The notes: a model not told the origin generated them from the letters alone. 64,000 bases of DNA from Brumimicrobium mesophilum (GCF_003025005.1 NZ_PVSS01000005.1:124001-188000); one strand, 5' to 3'. Positions 55,231 to 64,000 are shown, numbered from the stretch's first letter. Made by a program: numbers and translations.

Positions 55231-56268
55231 TTAACCAAAATGATTCCAGCCTTGCGCTTTCAATTGAATTGCCGCCCCTTGTTTGTCAACCAAATATAAT
55301 CCTGAATCTTTGGCCGTATAATGACCAATAACTGTCATGTGTGGGTTTCCTTTGATTTTGTCGAAATCCTCTTGTTTGATTGAGAATAGCAATTCGTAAT
55401 CTTCTCCTCCGTTCAACACACAAGTTGTTGGTGAAATATCAAAATCAATTGCAGTTGTTGAAACAGAAGTGTCGATAGGTAATTTTTCATCATAAATAAC
55501 CACACCGAGATCAGATTGGTTACATAAATGAAATAATTCAGAAGCTAATCCATCAGAAATATCAATCATTGAAGTTGGGATTACATCCAGTTCTTTTAAG
55601 AATTTAATGATGTCTTTTCTTGCTTCTGGTTTCAATTGTCTTTCTAAAATATAATCATAGCCATCTAAATCTGGTTGAATATCTGGATTCGCTTTATAAA
55701 CTGACTTTTCACGTTCCAAAATCTGAAGTCCCATGTAAGCAGCTCCCAAATCTCCTGTAACAACGATTAATTCATTTTCTTTCCCTCCATTTCTATAAAC
55801 AACATCTTCTTTCTTGGCAGTTCCAATTGCTGTAACTGAAATCATTAATCCAGAAACCGAAGAAGTTGTATCTCCACCTATTAAATCAACTCCATAAAAG
55901 TCACATGCCTTTTCGATTCCTTTATATAACTCTTCTAAAGCTTCTTTAGGAAAACGACTTGATGCAGCGATTGTCACAGTGATCTGCTCAGCCGTTCCGT
56001 TCATTGCATAAATATCAGAAAGATTAACTACGACAGCTTTATATCCTAAATGCATAAGCGGTGTGTACATCAAATTAAAGTGAATACCTTCGATAAGCGC
56101 ATCCGTAGAAACGAGCATAACATTATCACCATCTTTGTCAATCACTGCGGCATCATCTCCTACTCCATAAATTGTAGATGCATTTTTATTTTTAAAGTTC
56201 TTCGTTAGGGCTTCAATCAACCCAAATTCTCCAATTGACTCTAATGATGTTTTTTTCTCTTCGCTCAT
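55231..56268 (-). CDS. thiL: Thiamine-monophosphate kinase
   Basis: ATP-dependent last step of thiamine diphosphate synthesis. The 345 residues contain the PurM-like motifs: GVGDDAAVIDKDGDNVMLVSTDALIEGIHF near the N-terminus, GYKAVVVNLSDIYAMNG, DLIGGDTTSS, and DISDGLASELFHL with the active-site Asp. VLNGGEDYELLF is near the end. It is the last gene of the run DUF2723 protein - polysaccharide deacetylase - thiL on the minus strand, starting 4 bases after the deacetylase stop. That close packing looks like shared transcription, not shared function. Confidence 0.94.
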   Translation of the reverse strand: MSEEKKTSLESIGEFGLIEALTKNFKNKNASTIYGVGDDAAVIDKDGDNVMLVSTDALIEGIHFNLMYTPLMHLGYKAVVVNLSDIYAMNGTAEQITVTIAASSRFPKEALEELYKGIEKACDFYGVDLIGGDTTSSVSGLMISVTAIGTAKKEDVVYRNGGKENELIVVTGDLGAAYMGLQILEREKSVYKANPDIQPDLDGYDYILERQLKPEARKDIIKFLKELDVIPTSMIDISDGLASELFHLCNQSDLGVVIYDEKLPIDTSVSTTAIDFDISPTTCVLNGGEDYELLFSIKQEDFDKIKGNPHMTVIGHYTAKDSGLYLVDKQGAAIQLKAQGWNHFG

Positions 56269-56272
56269 AATT

Positions 56273-56908
56273 CTATCGTTTCTTTTCTACCAGTGCAAAA
56301 TTAAACCCTTTCTCGTGAATAATTTGAATAATGGCAGGTATAATTTCTTTTAATCTGTGAATTGATTTTTCATTTTCATGAAATACCAAAATATCACGAT
56401 CCTTAATCTGTTTTTCTGCTTTTTGAAGTATTTCAGTTGTTGAAATAGCTGAATCAAAATCATAACTCATCCAACTCCACATGACCACCTCTCCGTTTTG
56501 CAAAGCATATTTAGCTTGCTTTTGACTCAAATCACCATAAGGAGGCCTATAAATTTTTGAATTAACCAATCCATTTGATCGTTCAAAATTCATTTTAAAC
56601 TCATTTAATGTGAGTTCTTTCCCTGATTTATGATTATTCCCATGATGACCCACAATATGACCTTCTTTAATTGCTCTTTTCAAAAGCTCAGGATATTTCT
56701 GCATATTATTGCCGAGCCAAAAAAATGTTGCTTTGATGTTATTTGACTTCAATTCATCCAACAACCAAGGCGTTATTTCAGGATGTGGACCATCATCGAA
56801 TGTCAAACACACATTCCCCTTAGTCCCAAACCAAATGCGGCGTGGAAAAATCCACGCCACAATTTTGGGTATTTTATGTAATCTTTTATTGACCTTCTGC
56901 GTTTTCAC
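56273..56908 (-). CDS. NodB-type polysaccharide deacetylase
   Basis: 211 residues of carbohydrate-esterase-4 type. Motif 1 is TFDDGPHP (catalytic and metal Asp), motif 2 is GHHGNNHKSG (metal His pair), and motif 3 is YRPPYGDLS. WSWMSYDFDS and LVFHENEKS are motifs 4/5. It has no signal peptide or membrane anchor that I can see, so its location and substrate (peptidoglycan, chitin-like or other N-acetyl glycans) are uncertain. Its start overlaps the end of the DUF2723 gene by 23 bases, a sign of coupled translation. Confidence 0.9.
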   Translation of the reverse strand: MKTQKVNKRLHKIPKIVAWIFPRRIWFGTKGNVCLTFDDGPHPEITPWLLDELKSNNIKATFFWLGNNMQKYPELLKRAIKEGHIVGHHGNNHKSGKELTLNEFKMNFERSNGLVNSKIYRPPYGDLSQKQAKYALQNGEVVMWSWMSYDFDSAISTTEILQKAEKQIKDRDILVFHENEKSIHRLKEIIPAIIQIIHEKGFNFALVEKKR

Positions 56909-59900
56909 CTTGGAAACCGTTTTCAGTTAGCAAAGCATTATACAGTTTTGCAAATTCCAATGCTTCTTTCTCCATTGTTCTTACACGTGTATTTCCACCA
57001 CGAATAACTTCTTTGATTTCTCTATTTCTTAGGTCTTCCACTATTCCACCAACAACATCTCTTGTCATTTTTTGATCTAAAGCATTACCCAAAGTTGTTG
57101 CCTCACTGTTTGGAGAACCGACATAAACTTGAGCATAAACACGTAAGAAGTTCATAGAGAAAGCAATAAATTCTTGCTTGTTTTGATAAGCTATTAAAGC
57201 ATCACTATTTTGGAAATAATTCATCATTGTTTCCAATTGTAACATATATTCAATCGCTAATTTTTCAGCAGTTTCAGTTTTATCAACTTGATATAAAATC
57301 TGAATAAACTCTGGCATAATACCATCTGTAGAAACTTCATCTCCATTTGAAAGTTGACGTCCAGTAGCTCTTGGCTCACCAAAATCGTAAACTTTATGAA
57401 GCGGTAATTTTTCTAGTGAGAAAGTAATTACTTCATCTATTTTATCAGCGTAATATTCTGGAGTTTTCAATCCTGAATCATTTGATGGTGCACGTTTAGC
57501 CTTATTGTACTCATCTAAATATTTAGACGATAAATCATAAAAGCTATTTCTATACTGTGAAGTATGGCGACGTGTGTAATAATCAACCAGTACACCTTCA
57601 CCCGAAAGATTTGCATAATCGTACTTGTTAATAATGTTATCATACATAAGTTCTCTTGCAAAATCTTTGGCAACCTCACCTTTTAACGGAGTTAAACCAT
57701 GAACCTGACCAAAATTCTGAACCCATCCTTGTCCATAAAGTGCTTTTGAAACATCTGAACCTGCTGGACTAGAGAAGTAAATTCCTCTTTTCCAATCGAA
57801 GTTAGCCAAGATATCCAGCATCATTACCTCTTCACGGCTCAGTCCTCTCACATCAGATCTAAACATTCCTCCCCTTCTAAAGTTGAAACGAATTTCAGAC
57901 TCTGCTTGATCGGCATACTCAGCACTAATGATTTCCGCATTTACTGCATTTTCAATATTAACTGGTAATACAAAACCAGAAGCCGGGAAATAACGCAACT
58001 TCCTACCTGGTTGATCCATCATGTTTTTATCGTCTCTTACAAATTCCATTGCATAATCAAGCGGTAAATAATCCCAAGATTGTGTCCAAGTGATCGCCGC
58101 TTGTTCTAATTGTTTAAGTAAATTTTCATCAGCTGAAATTTGATTATTCCCAACATCACTAAAGATTTTACGGATGATCAAATTCACTTTTTCATAATCC
58201 TCAAAACCAGGATTTTCAATTGGCGTATCTAACTCTTCTTTTACTTTTTGAAGTATATCAGCTGCTTTAGCATTATTAGGAGTCATTCCTTGTGTAGATC
58301 CTGACAATCCTCTTCTAATCTGAGTGATTGCAGCTTTGAAAAGTTCAGGATTTCCTTCAATTTTCTTCGTAATAATTTCATTTGCTTTTTCCGTAGAAAT
58401 ACCTGACCTATATCTTTCGAAATCAACAAACAGAACGTAATCTGTATTTCCTGCACCCATTAGAATTTGATCTTCTCTAAATTCAATTGGTAAAGGATCA
58501 GACTCATAAGCACGCATTTTCATTTGGTTAGAATACCAATCTGTTTGCATTAAAGATAAATTGGCAACACGCACATCTGTACGAATTCCTTCAACTTCTT
58601 GCAAATACCATAATGGGAAGGTATCATTATCACCATTCGTATAAACAATTGCATTTGGTGACAATCCAATTAAATAGTTGTAAGCCAAAGAACGAGCTGG
58701 AGATCTATCTCCTCTATCATGTCCTTCCCAACCTTGAACACCTAATAATATTGGAGCTGACAATCCTAACAGAATTGCTATTCCAGCAGCCCCTACTTTA
58801 GGCGCTTTAACCTTTCGAAGGGCCGTCATAGCCAACATAGATCCACCGCCAATTGCTCCAATAATCAAAATAGAAACAGTAGTAGGCATTCCTCGGTTTG
58901 CCCCCATATCTATTATTAAACCAAGAACCAACAATCCACTAAACGCGACTCCTAATTTCTTATAATCTTCTTTCATGAAAGACCTGAAGGCTTCGTATAA
59001 TCCATAGACTCCGAGCCCTATCCATATTGCAAAAACATAGAAGGAGGCGGCGTAAGCATAATCACGCTCACGTGGCTCAAATGTTCTTTGATTTAAGTAA
59101 ACTACAATTGCTAAACCTGTCAACACAAATAAAACACCCACTACAATTGCGTCCTTTGGAGCTTTTAGGAAATGGAAGAACATTCCAATCAAACCTAAAA
59201 TAAGTGGAATGTAGTAGAACTTTGTATGACTAGGATTATCTTTTGTATAATAAGGAGCATTCTCACCTTGAGCACCTAGCCTTACATCATCCACCATGCT
59301 GAAACCTGAAATCCAATTTCCACGGAATTCATCACCGTGACCTTGAATATCATTTTGGCGACCTGAGAAATTCCACATGAAATATCTCCAATACATCCAA
59401 TCAACCTGATAGTTAACAAAGTAAGAAATGTTATCTCCAAAAGTAGGAATTGGACGCCCATCACTACCTATTTGACCATGAGGGACTTTTCTTGAAGCAT
59501 CATAGCCCGACCAACTCTTGTATCCATTGACTTTTTGAGCGTTACCACCATCATACATCCTTGGGAAAATTGTGTTTTGAGTGTAAACAGGCACAACGTT
59601 TTTAATTTGACCAGTATTAATAATGAAATATTTTTCATTCATTTCATAATTCTGTCCACTATTCTTGATGTAGTTTTCAGCCAGTTCTTTGTCTTTGAAA
59701 GAAATAATATCAGCACCTGATCTTGAAGACACAACCCATCTGCGGTCATAGCTAGGGGAACGATCTTCAAATTTATCACCTGTTGCTTGCTTAGAATTAA
59801 AATACTGACCATAAAGAATTGGCCAAGAACCATATTGTTCACGTTTCAAGAAAGCATGAAGAGTTACTAAATTCTCTGGATTATTTTCATCCAAAGGCGG

Positions 59901-60875
59901 GTTTGCATTCGAACGAATCACGATAGTTGCGAAAGAACCATAGCCAATAAACAACATTATCAACCCTAGAATTACTGAATTTCCAATTTTGTACCCTTTT
60001 TTTCTTGTGAAATAAAGACCACCCACTAAGATTCCAATTAATAAAATAAAGAAGAATGCAGCACCAAATCCGAAAGGAAGTCCCATTGAATTAACGAAGA
60101 AAATCTCCATTTTGGCTGCCAAAGCGATTGTTCCAGGGATGATTCCTGCTTGAACAAACCCAAGAACCATTACTCCAATTATTCCAGTAATAAAGAATGT
60201 TTTAACATTGTGTTTTGTTTGCATTTGATGCGAGATAACGTAAGCTATCGCAGGCAAAACAAGTAATCCTAAAAGGTGAACCCCAATTGCTAATCCAAAT
60301 AAGAACATAATCAAAATCATCCATCTTAATGGACGAACTTCAGGGCTTAATTCACCGCGTTTAATCATGGTCATTTCTTCGTCCCATTTCAATACCGCCC
60401 AGAATATTACTGCTGTGAACAGTGAAGACATTGCATAAACCTCTCCCTCAACAGCTGAGAACCAAAAAGATTCAGTAAAAGTATAAGCCATTGCCCCAAC
60501 GAACCCAGAACCTAAAATGGCAATTTTCTGACCATTGGTCATTATAGCACCGTCGTTTTCGGCAATTTTCTTACCCAGTTTCGTAATAGACCAAAACAAG
60601 AAAAGAATAGTTAAGGAACTACTCAACGCTGACATTCTATTGATCCATAAAGCAACATCGGTAACATCTCCTCCTGCAAACAATGAGAATAAACGACCTA
60701 CGAGCATAAAGAATGGAGCACCTGGTGGGTGACCAACCTCCAATTTATAGGCTGCTGTAATATACTCCCCACAATCCCATAAAGATGCTGTATCTTCAAT
60801 AGTAAGGAAAAACACGATTGTCGCAATTAAAAACGACAACCATCCGATAGAAATGTCTAACTTTTTATAGTTCAT
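56886..60875 (-). CDS. DUF2723 membrane protein (GT-C-like glycosyltransferase candidate)
   Basis: 1329 residues. The N-terminal ~650 carry about ten hydrophobic segments and the DUF2723 signature TASLWDCGEYITAAYKLEVG and HPPGAPFFMLVGRLFSL, recalling the first-loop acidic residues of GT-C transferases (O-mannosyltransferases). Blocks such as QRTFEPRERDYAYAASFYVF follow. The soluble C-terminal half includes YTNGDNDTFPLWYLQEVEGIRTDVRV. In Bacteroidota such proteins are suspected glycosyltransferases using polyprenyl-phosphate sugars; that is family inference. It starts the operon leading to a polysaccharide deacetylase (23-base overlap) and thiL. Confidence 0.85.
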   Translation of the reverse strand: MNYKKLDISIGWLSFLIATIVFFLTIEDTASLWDCGEYITAAYKLEVGHPPGAPFFMLVGRLFSLFAGGDVTDVALWINRMSALSSSLTILFLFWSITKLGKKIAENDGAIMTNGQKIAILGSGFVGAMAYTFTESFWFSAVEGEVYAMSSLFTAVIFWAVLKWDEEMTMIKRGELSPEVRPLRWMILIMFLFGLAIGVHLLGLLVLPAIAYVISHQMQTKHNVKTFFITGIIGVMVLGFVQAGIIPGTIALAAKMEIFFVNSMGLPFGFGAAFFFILLIGILVGGLYFTRKKGYKIGNSVILGLIMLFIGYGSFATIVIRSNANPPLDENNPENLVTLHAFLKREQYGSWPILYGQYFNSKQATGDKFEDRSPSYDRRWVVSSRSGADIISFKDKELAENYIKNSGQNYEMNEKYFIINTGQIKNVVPVYTQNTIFPRMYDGGNAQKVNGYKSWSGYDASRKVPHGQIGSDGRPIPTFGDNISYFVNYQVDWMYWRYFMWNFSGRQNDIQGHGDEFRGNWISGFSMVDDVRLGAQGENAPYYTKDNPSHTKFYYIPLILGLIGMFFHFLKAPKDAIVVGVLFVLTGLAIVVYLNQRTFEPRERDYAYAASFYVFAIWIGLGVYGLYEAFRSFMKEDYKKLGVAFSGLLVLGLIIDMGANRGMPTTVSILIIGAIGGGSMLAMTALRKVKAPKVGAAGIAILLGLSAPILLGVQGWEGHDRGDRSPARSLAYNYLIGLSPNAIVYTNGDNDTFPLWYLQEVEGIRTDVRVANLSLMQTDWYSNQMKMRAYESDPLPIEFREDQILMGAGNTDYVLFVDFERYRSGISTEKANEIITKKIEGNPELFKAAITQIRRGLSGSTQGMTPNNAKAADILQKVKEELDTPIENPGFEDYEKVNLIIRKIFSDVGNNQISADENLLKQLEQAAITWTQSWDYLPLDYAMEFVRDDKNMMDQPGRKLRYFPASGFVLPVNIENAVNAEIISAEYADQAESEIRFNFRRGGMFRSDVRGLSREEVMMLDILANFDWKRGIYFSSPAGSDVSKALYGQGWVQNFGQVHGLTPLKGEVAKDFARELMYDNIINKYDYANLSGEGVLVDYYTRRHTSQYRNSFYDLSSKYLDEYNKAKRAPSNDSGLKTPEYYADKIDEVITFSLEKLPLHKVYDFGEPRATGRQLSNGDEVSTDGIMPEFIQILYQVDKTETAEKLAIEYMLQLETMMNYFQNSDALIAYQNKQEFIAFSMNFLRVYAQVYVGSPNSEATTLGNALDQKMTRDVVGGIVEDLRNREIKEVIRGGNTRVRTMEKEALEFAKLYNALLTENGFQGENAEGQ

Positions 60876-61227
60876 AGTGATAATTTGAATCGCACGAAGT
60901 TAATAATTTCAACTTGTCCGCGAAAATATAAATCTAAAAATTACAATTAAATGGAAGTCAAAAAGATTTAATAACTAAAATTTCACAATAAAATTTACTC
61001 AACCAATCAGTTAACACAGCATAACATTAAAAACAAAGTAAGTCAAAAGCTAACATAGAGCTGAAATTAATTACAAATGATCAAAAATTACCGCACATAT
61101 CTAATTGATATTCAATTCAAAAAAATTTTTTTAATTTTTTTTCATCAAAACTCCTTGCTGTTAAACAAAAAGTTTATAAATTTGCACTCGCAGAACGAAA
61201 AACACTTTTTTAGATATCGTTCGATAT
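60876..61227. other. 352-base region between the DUF2723 gene and tRNA-Gln
   Basis: It is AT-rich. The tRNA promoter is at its right end (61155-61184). A minus-strand near-match TAACTTCG lies about 20 bases before the DUF2723 ATG, one base off the TAnnTTTG box. No repeat or gene is visible. Confidence 0.4.
61155..61184 (+). promoter_or_regulatory. Consensus promoter TTG-N19-TAAATTTG for tRNA-Gln
   Basis: TTG (61155-61157), 19 bases, then TAAATTTG (61177-61184), 43 bases before the tRNA. Confidence 0.7.
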
Positions 61228-61300
61228 TGTCCCATGGTGTAACTGGCAACACGTCTGTTTTTGGTACAGAAGAGTCTAGGTTCGAGCCCTAGTGGGACAA
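61228..61300 (+). tRNA. tRNA-Gln (TTG)
   Basis: 73-nt cloverleaf without an encoded CCA end. The acceptor stem TGTCCCA (61228-61234) pairs with TGGGACA (61293-61299). The D arm contains GTGTAACTGGCAACAC. The anticodon arm TCTGT-TTTTGGT-ACAGA has anticodon TTG at 61261-61263. The T arm is CTAGGTTCGAGCCCTAG and the discriminator is A61300. The bases after it read CAA, so CCA must be added enzymatically, unlike tRNA-Phe in this window. Confidence 0.96.
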
Positions 61301-61301
61301 C

Positions 61302-61331
61302 AAAAAGACCTCCAAATGGAGGTCTTTTTTT
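61302..61331 (+). terminator. Rho-independent terminator after tRNA-Gln
   Basis: AAAAAGACCTCC pairs with GGAGGTCTTTTT around AAAT, followed by a T-run. Confidence 0.8.
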
Positions 61332-61436
61332 GTTATATACCACCAAATAAAATCAAAAAGAGAACATAATACACATTCTCAAACCACCACAAACACAAAC
61401 AAACATAAGGGAATACATAAATCTCGTGTCCTATGT

Positions 61437-61466
61437 GGTGACCTATAATAATATTTTTAGGTCACC
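61437..61466. repeat. 9-bp-arm inverted repeat beside the decayed gene
   Basis: GGTGACCTA (61437-61445) and TAGGTCACC (61458-61466) pair perfectly around 12 AT-rich bases. No T-tract follows. It may be the end of a lost mobile element or an old operator; neither can be shown. Confidence 0.5.
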
Positions 61467-61500
61467 GGAATCAAAGCTAGAATTGATATTTTACTAGATT

Positions 61501-61779
61501 TTTTTTAGTCTAACTTTCCCGAAAGCTGTTTCAGAAGAAGATGGTCAAATAGATGGTCAGATGACAAACATTAAACCAGGGGAACAACTGATAAATTTAA
61601 CCACAAGACAAAAAGAAGTACTAAACTATATTTTAACAGATCAGAAAACAACTCAGAAAGAACTTACTAAGATTCTAAATATCAACGAATCAGTTATCAA
61701 AAAACCAACCTAAAAACTTAACTATCAAAAACTTAAAGAAAAACAAGTACTAAGGTTAGCTATTAAGAAATACTTCTAA
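61501..61779 (+). pseudogene. Remnant of a winged-helix DNA-binding C-terminal domain
   Basis: One frame reads FSLTFPKAVSEEDG, then LTTRQKEVLNYILTDQKTTQ and KELTKILNINESVIKK, an obvious helix-turn-helix of the kind found at the C-terminus of AAA-ATPase/Schlafen-like (COG2865-type) proteins. It is broken by TAA at 61710-61712, and the same frame resumes with KLNYQKLKEKQVLRLAIKKYF to a stop at 61779, where an intact protein would have HLKKLKEKG. Upstream of 61498 the frame is closed by a stop. There is no usable start, so it is a decayed gene tail. It lies ~200 bases after tRNA-Gln, a common site for island insertion. Confidence 0.6.
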
Positions 61780-61878
61780 ACTTTTGATGGTCTAATTGCT
61801 CAACAAGACTGAATTCTCATTTACGCCACAGCAGTTGAATTGGTTCGAAGGATTTTCAAATAAGCGTTTCAAACAATC

Positions 61879-63012
61879 CTAATCCACCGCCTTCACAGAA
61901 TAAATAACCGCACGAATTCGATTAAAATCAAAGCTCGCTGACATTGTAGGTGGAGCATCTAAATAACCGCTAATAGCGACAATTGTCTCTCTTGTTGGAT
62001 GCTTAAAGTGATAACTCCAAAAACGACCTCCTGAAGGCTCAGATTTCCCGGTGAATTTAAACAATCCTCTAAATTGATACCCAGTTATATCACCGATTTT
62101 TAATTTTTCGAATTTTGGAAGAACTGCAGGATGATTTTGAGTCCCCATATAAACTCCCTCCATTTCATGACTCGTGTAATATTTCAATATAGTATCACGC
62201 ATCATCATTAAATTGTAAGGATTTAACTGCCTTTCATCCGTGTACGGATATTGCCAAACCATAACTCCACTTTGAATAAAATTTGCTCTTGAAGTACTGT
62301 AAGCACCAGAAGTTTCCATTTCCATTTGACGTGTTCTATCAGGAAACATAATAATAGCATATTCGTCATCAATTGATTCGTAGCTAAATTTAGATGGCAA
62401 TGTTAAATCTATTCCAAATTTAGATTTCAATTTATTTCGTGTGGTTGCATTCTTTTTTGAAGGATGTCTGTAATATTCTCTTTTCCATTCTTGTCGATCA
62501 TAAACTTGAAAAAGGTAATCAACTTCTTTTAATAACAAATCATACAAATCACTTATGTCATGCGCTTGAAGCTTGGTGTAAATTTGCGTTTTAGCATAAT
62601 AGTTTTCATACACATGCATTGTTGGAGCTCCTTTTTCAATCTTCTCATCAATTTTTAGTTCAACAACATTTCTTAAGCGCGTTGACAAACGTTTAAAATC
62701 TTGTGGAGAACGTTGATAGACTTCAAAATATGGAGTTTTTGGATAAAATGGTCGAATTGGCGCTGCAAATATTGAGTCAAAGAGAAAAGCAATTTCGTCA
62801 ATATATTCTGTTGGCTCAGCAACAACAATCAATCTTCCTGGCTTACCAGTATATTGAGAAACAGAACCTGCATTAATAATTTTCCTACCTCCTTTTTGGG
62901 TAGAATCCTGAGCAATTTCAGCTTGAGTAGAAGTTTCATTTTTAGGCTGATTTTCATCTAAACATGAAGAGCAAACGAGTAGTAATGATAGAAAAGCAAA
63001 GCAATATTTCAT
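61879..63012 (-). CDS. DUF4837 family lipoprotein
   Basis: 377 residues. The lipobox is in LLVCSSCLDENQ (Cys17), so it is a lipoprotein of the inner or outer membrane. The body matches DUF4837 in pattern: GKPGRLIVVAEPTEYIDE, YPKTPYFEVYQRSPQDF, SKFSYESIDDEYAIIMFPDR, MVWQYPYTDERQLNPYNL, YQFRGLFKFTGKSEPSGG. The C-terminus is AVIYSVKAVD. The family is found in Bacteroidota and has no known function. It precedes, in the same direction, no close partner; the MltD-like gene upstream ends 74 bases before this start and could share its transcript. Confidence 0.85.
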   Translation of the reverse strand: MKYCFAFLSLLLVCSSCLDENQPKNETSTQAEIAQDSTQKGGRKIINAGSVSQYTGKPGRLIVVAEPTEYIDEIAFLFDSIFAAPIRPFYPKTPYFEVYQRSPQDFKRLSTRLRNVVELKIDEKIEKGAPTMHVYENYYAKTQIYTKLQAHDISDLYDLLLKEVDYLFQVYDRQEWKREYYRHPSKKNATTRNKLKSKFGIDLTLPSKFSYESIDDEYAIIMFPDRTRQMEMETSGAYSTSRANFIQSGVMVWQYPYTDERQLNPYNLMMMRDTILKYYTSHEMEGVYMGTQNHPAVLPKFEKLKIGDITGYQFRGLFKFTGKSEPSGGRFWSYHFKHPTRETIVAISGYLDAPPTMSASFDFNRIRAVIYSVKAVD

Positions 63013-63085
63013 ATTCTAAATGTTTTTTTGAATAAAATCAATTACAAAAACTGTGCTAAAACATCACGAATAAAGTAATTGTCGC

Positions 63086-64000
63086 CTATTTCACACGGAT
63101 TTTTTGTCCCACTTTTAAATCCCTATGATTTAGTCCAGGATTTAATTTTTCTAATTGTTCAACAGAAATTCCAGTACGATTGGCAATTGCCCATAAGCTT
63201 TCACCTTGTTTTATTGTATGCATTTGAGCACCTGAAGGTGGTGTTTTTGTTGAAGTAGAATTACTCGCTTGTTGAACTTGTGGTTTCGGTGCTGCACCTT
63301 TACCATAAATCTTTAATTTCTGTCCAATTGCCAAACGCGTAGATCGCAAATTATTCCAATCCATAATTTCTCGAACCTTAACACCATATTGATCAGCTAT
63401 AACTCCTAAGGATTGCCCTCTTCTTACAGAATGAACCGTCATTTCATTACTTAGCTTCTCTTCTTCTGGAACGCTTTCATAAATTAAGGAGTCCAAGGTG
63501 TAAATACTGTCCTCCATACTCACCCATTTCCCTACATATTGAATTGGAATAGAAATACATTGTGGTGGTGTAGTTTTAGGAATGTATGTTGTTTTATAAA
63601 TAGGGTTTAGCGCTTGAATCTCTTCAACTGGCCACTTAATTAATGAATCAATAACATTCATATGCATCCCTTTATTTAAGCAAACTGTATCAGTTTCGAA
63701 GTCAAAAACTTTGGCTTCCCTCGCAACAACGTTATGTTCCGCATGATAAGTTAGCATATATGACATGGCTATAAAATTAGGGACATATCCTTGTGTTTCT
63801 CTTGGTAAAAAAGGACGAATTTCCCAATAGGTCATTTTACCTCCAGAACGACGGATAGCTTTATTGACATTTCCTGGGCCAGCATTGTAAGCTGCCAATG
63901 CCATATTCCAATCACCATACAAACTATGCAACTTTTTTAAATACAAACATGCTGCTTCAGTGGCTAATTCTGGATCCATTCTTTCATCAATGTAAGAATT
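63086..64000 (-). CDS. MltD-like lytic transglycosylase with two LysM domains, 3' part
   Basis: The frame is open to the window end (NSYIDERMDPELATEAACLY), so the gene starts outside; an internal ATG at 63979 is not the real start. What is visible is the C-terminal half of an SLT-type lytic transglycosylase (YGDWNMALAAYNAGPGNVNKAI, RRSGGKMTYWEIRPFLPRETQGYVPNF). A linker and two LysM peptidoglycan-binding domains follow (VRRGQSLGVIADQYGVKVREI at ~185-230; IKQGESLWAIANRTGISVEQL at the end). It cleaves peptidoglycan strands in the periplasm. The catalytic Glu lies upstream of the window. Confidence 0.93.
   Translation of the reverse strand, partial: NSYIDERMDPELATEAACLYLKKLHSLYGDWNMALAAYNAGPGNVNKAIRRSGGKMTYWEIRPFLPRETQGYVPNFIAMSYMLTYHAEHNVVAREAKVFDFETDTVCLNKGMHMNVIDSLIKWPVEEIQALNPIYKTTYIPKTTPPQCISIPIQYVGKWVSMEDSIYTLDSLIYESVPEEEKLSNEMTVHSVRRGQSLGVIADQYGVKVREIMDWNNLRSTRLAIGQKLKIYGKGAAPKPQVQQASNSTSTKTPPSGAQMHTIKQGESLWAIANRTGISVEQLEKLNPGLNHRDLKVGQKIRVK

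Noticed and set aside
61077-61346. Frames on both strands across tRNA-Gln
   Set aside because: They include the tRNA and its terminator, with AT-rich flanks.
63086-63979. A complete short gene starting at the ATG at 63979
   Set aside because: The frame continues to the window end with conserved transglycosylase sequence, so the gene is cut by the window and the ATG is internal.

Overview
The window is a low-GC, densely coded bacterial chromosome segment whose features all point to Bacteroidota, most likely the Flavobacteriales (a Fluviicola/Crocinitomix-like relative is a guess). The supporting signs are many TAnnTTTG promoter boxes, two proteins with Por-secretion (type IX) C-terminal sorting domains, a TonB receptor with an N-terminal carboxypeptidase-like domain, DUF5686, DUF4837, DUF2480 and DUF2723 proteins, a short-lid adenylate kinase, menaquinone genes and an iscA-sufBCD operon. 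Most genes are housekeeping, and the order is typical of a stable core chromosome with a few accessory insertions.

Layout. 1-7.3 kb: the 5' part of a sensor-type propeller protein, purK, the operon hpt-adk-obgE-PAP2, a lysophospholipid acyltransferase and a GAF/HisKA_2 protein with a decayed ATPase domain. 7.4-15.3 kb: a small membrane protein, a secreted M28 peptidase, menA-menC, a DUF2480 protein, uvrC and a 2-hydroxyacid dehydrogenase. Several palindromic intergenic repeats lie here. 15.4-21.8 kb: a 1658-residue type IX cargo protein flanked by short direct repeats, then lysC. 21.8-23.6 kb: an IS200-type tyrosine (HUH) transposase gene inside an array of degenerate 181-bp palindromic repeat units. 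23.7-28.2 kb: a small unknown gene and the 2-oxoglutarate dehydrogenase genes sucA-sucB, closed by a clear terminator.

28.7-35.0 kb is an outer-membrane locus: a TonB-dependent receptor, a parallel beta-helix lipoprotein and two beta-propeller-like lipoproteins. It looks like an uptake system whose substrate cannot be read from sequence. 35.3-43.8 kb holds a second type IX cargo protein, a DUF5686 outer-membrane protein, and the operon coaX - beta-barrel protein - TPR protein - lptC - small membrane protein. 43.9-47.5 kb has tRNA-Phe, csbD, the co-chaperone pair cbpA-cbpM, a DUF2490 barrel and a MarC protein. 47.6-53 kb has sodA and the Fe-S assembly operon sufA-sufB-sufC-sufD, with a divergent DUF59 protein. 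53-61 kb has ddl, a fatty-acid hydroxylase, and the run DUF2723 glycosyltransferase-like protein - polysaccharide deacetylase - thiL. 61-64 kb has tRNA-Gln, a decayed winged-helix gene remnant, a DUF4837 lipoprotein and the 3' part of an MltD-like lytic transglycosylase with LysM domains.

The most unusual items are the transposase-plus-repeat array, the TonB receptor/lipoprotein locus with a hairpin terminator just before an internal start codon, two genes (uvrC, coaX) whose GTG start lies exactly 4 nt after a TATCTTTG box and so may be leaderless, and the pseudokinase-like GAF/HisKA_2 protein. All assignments were made by reading; no database search was run.
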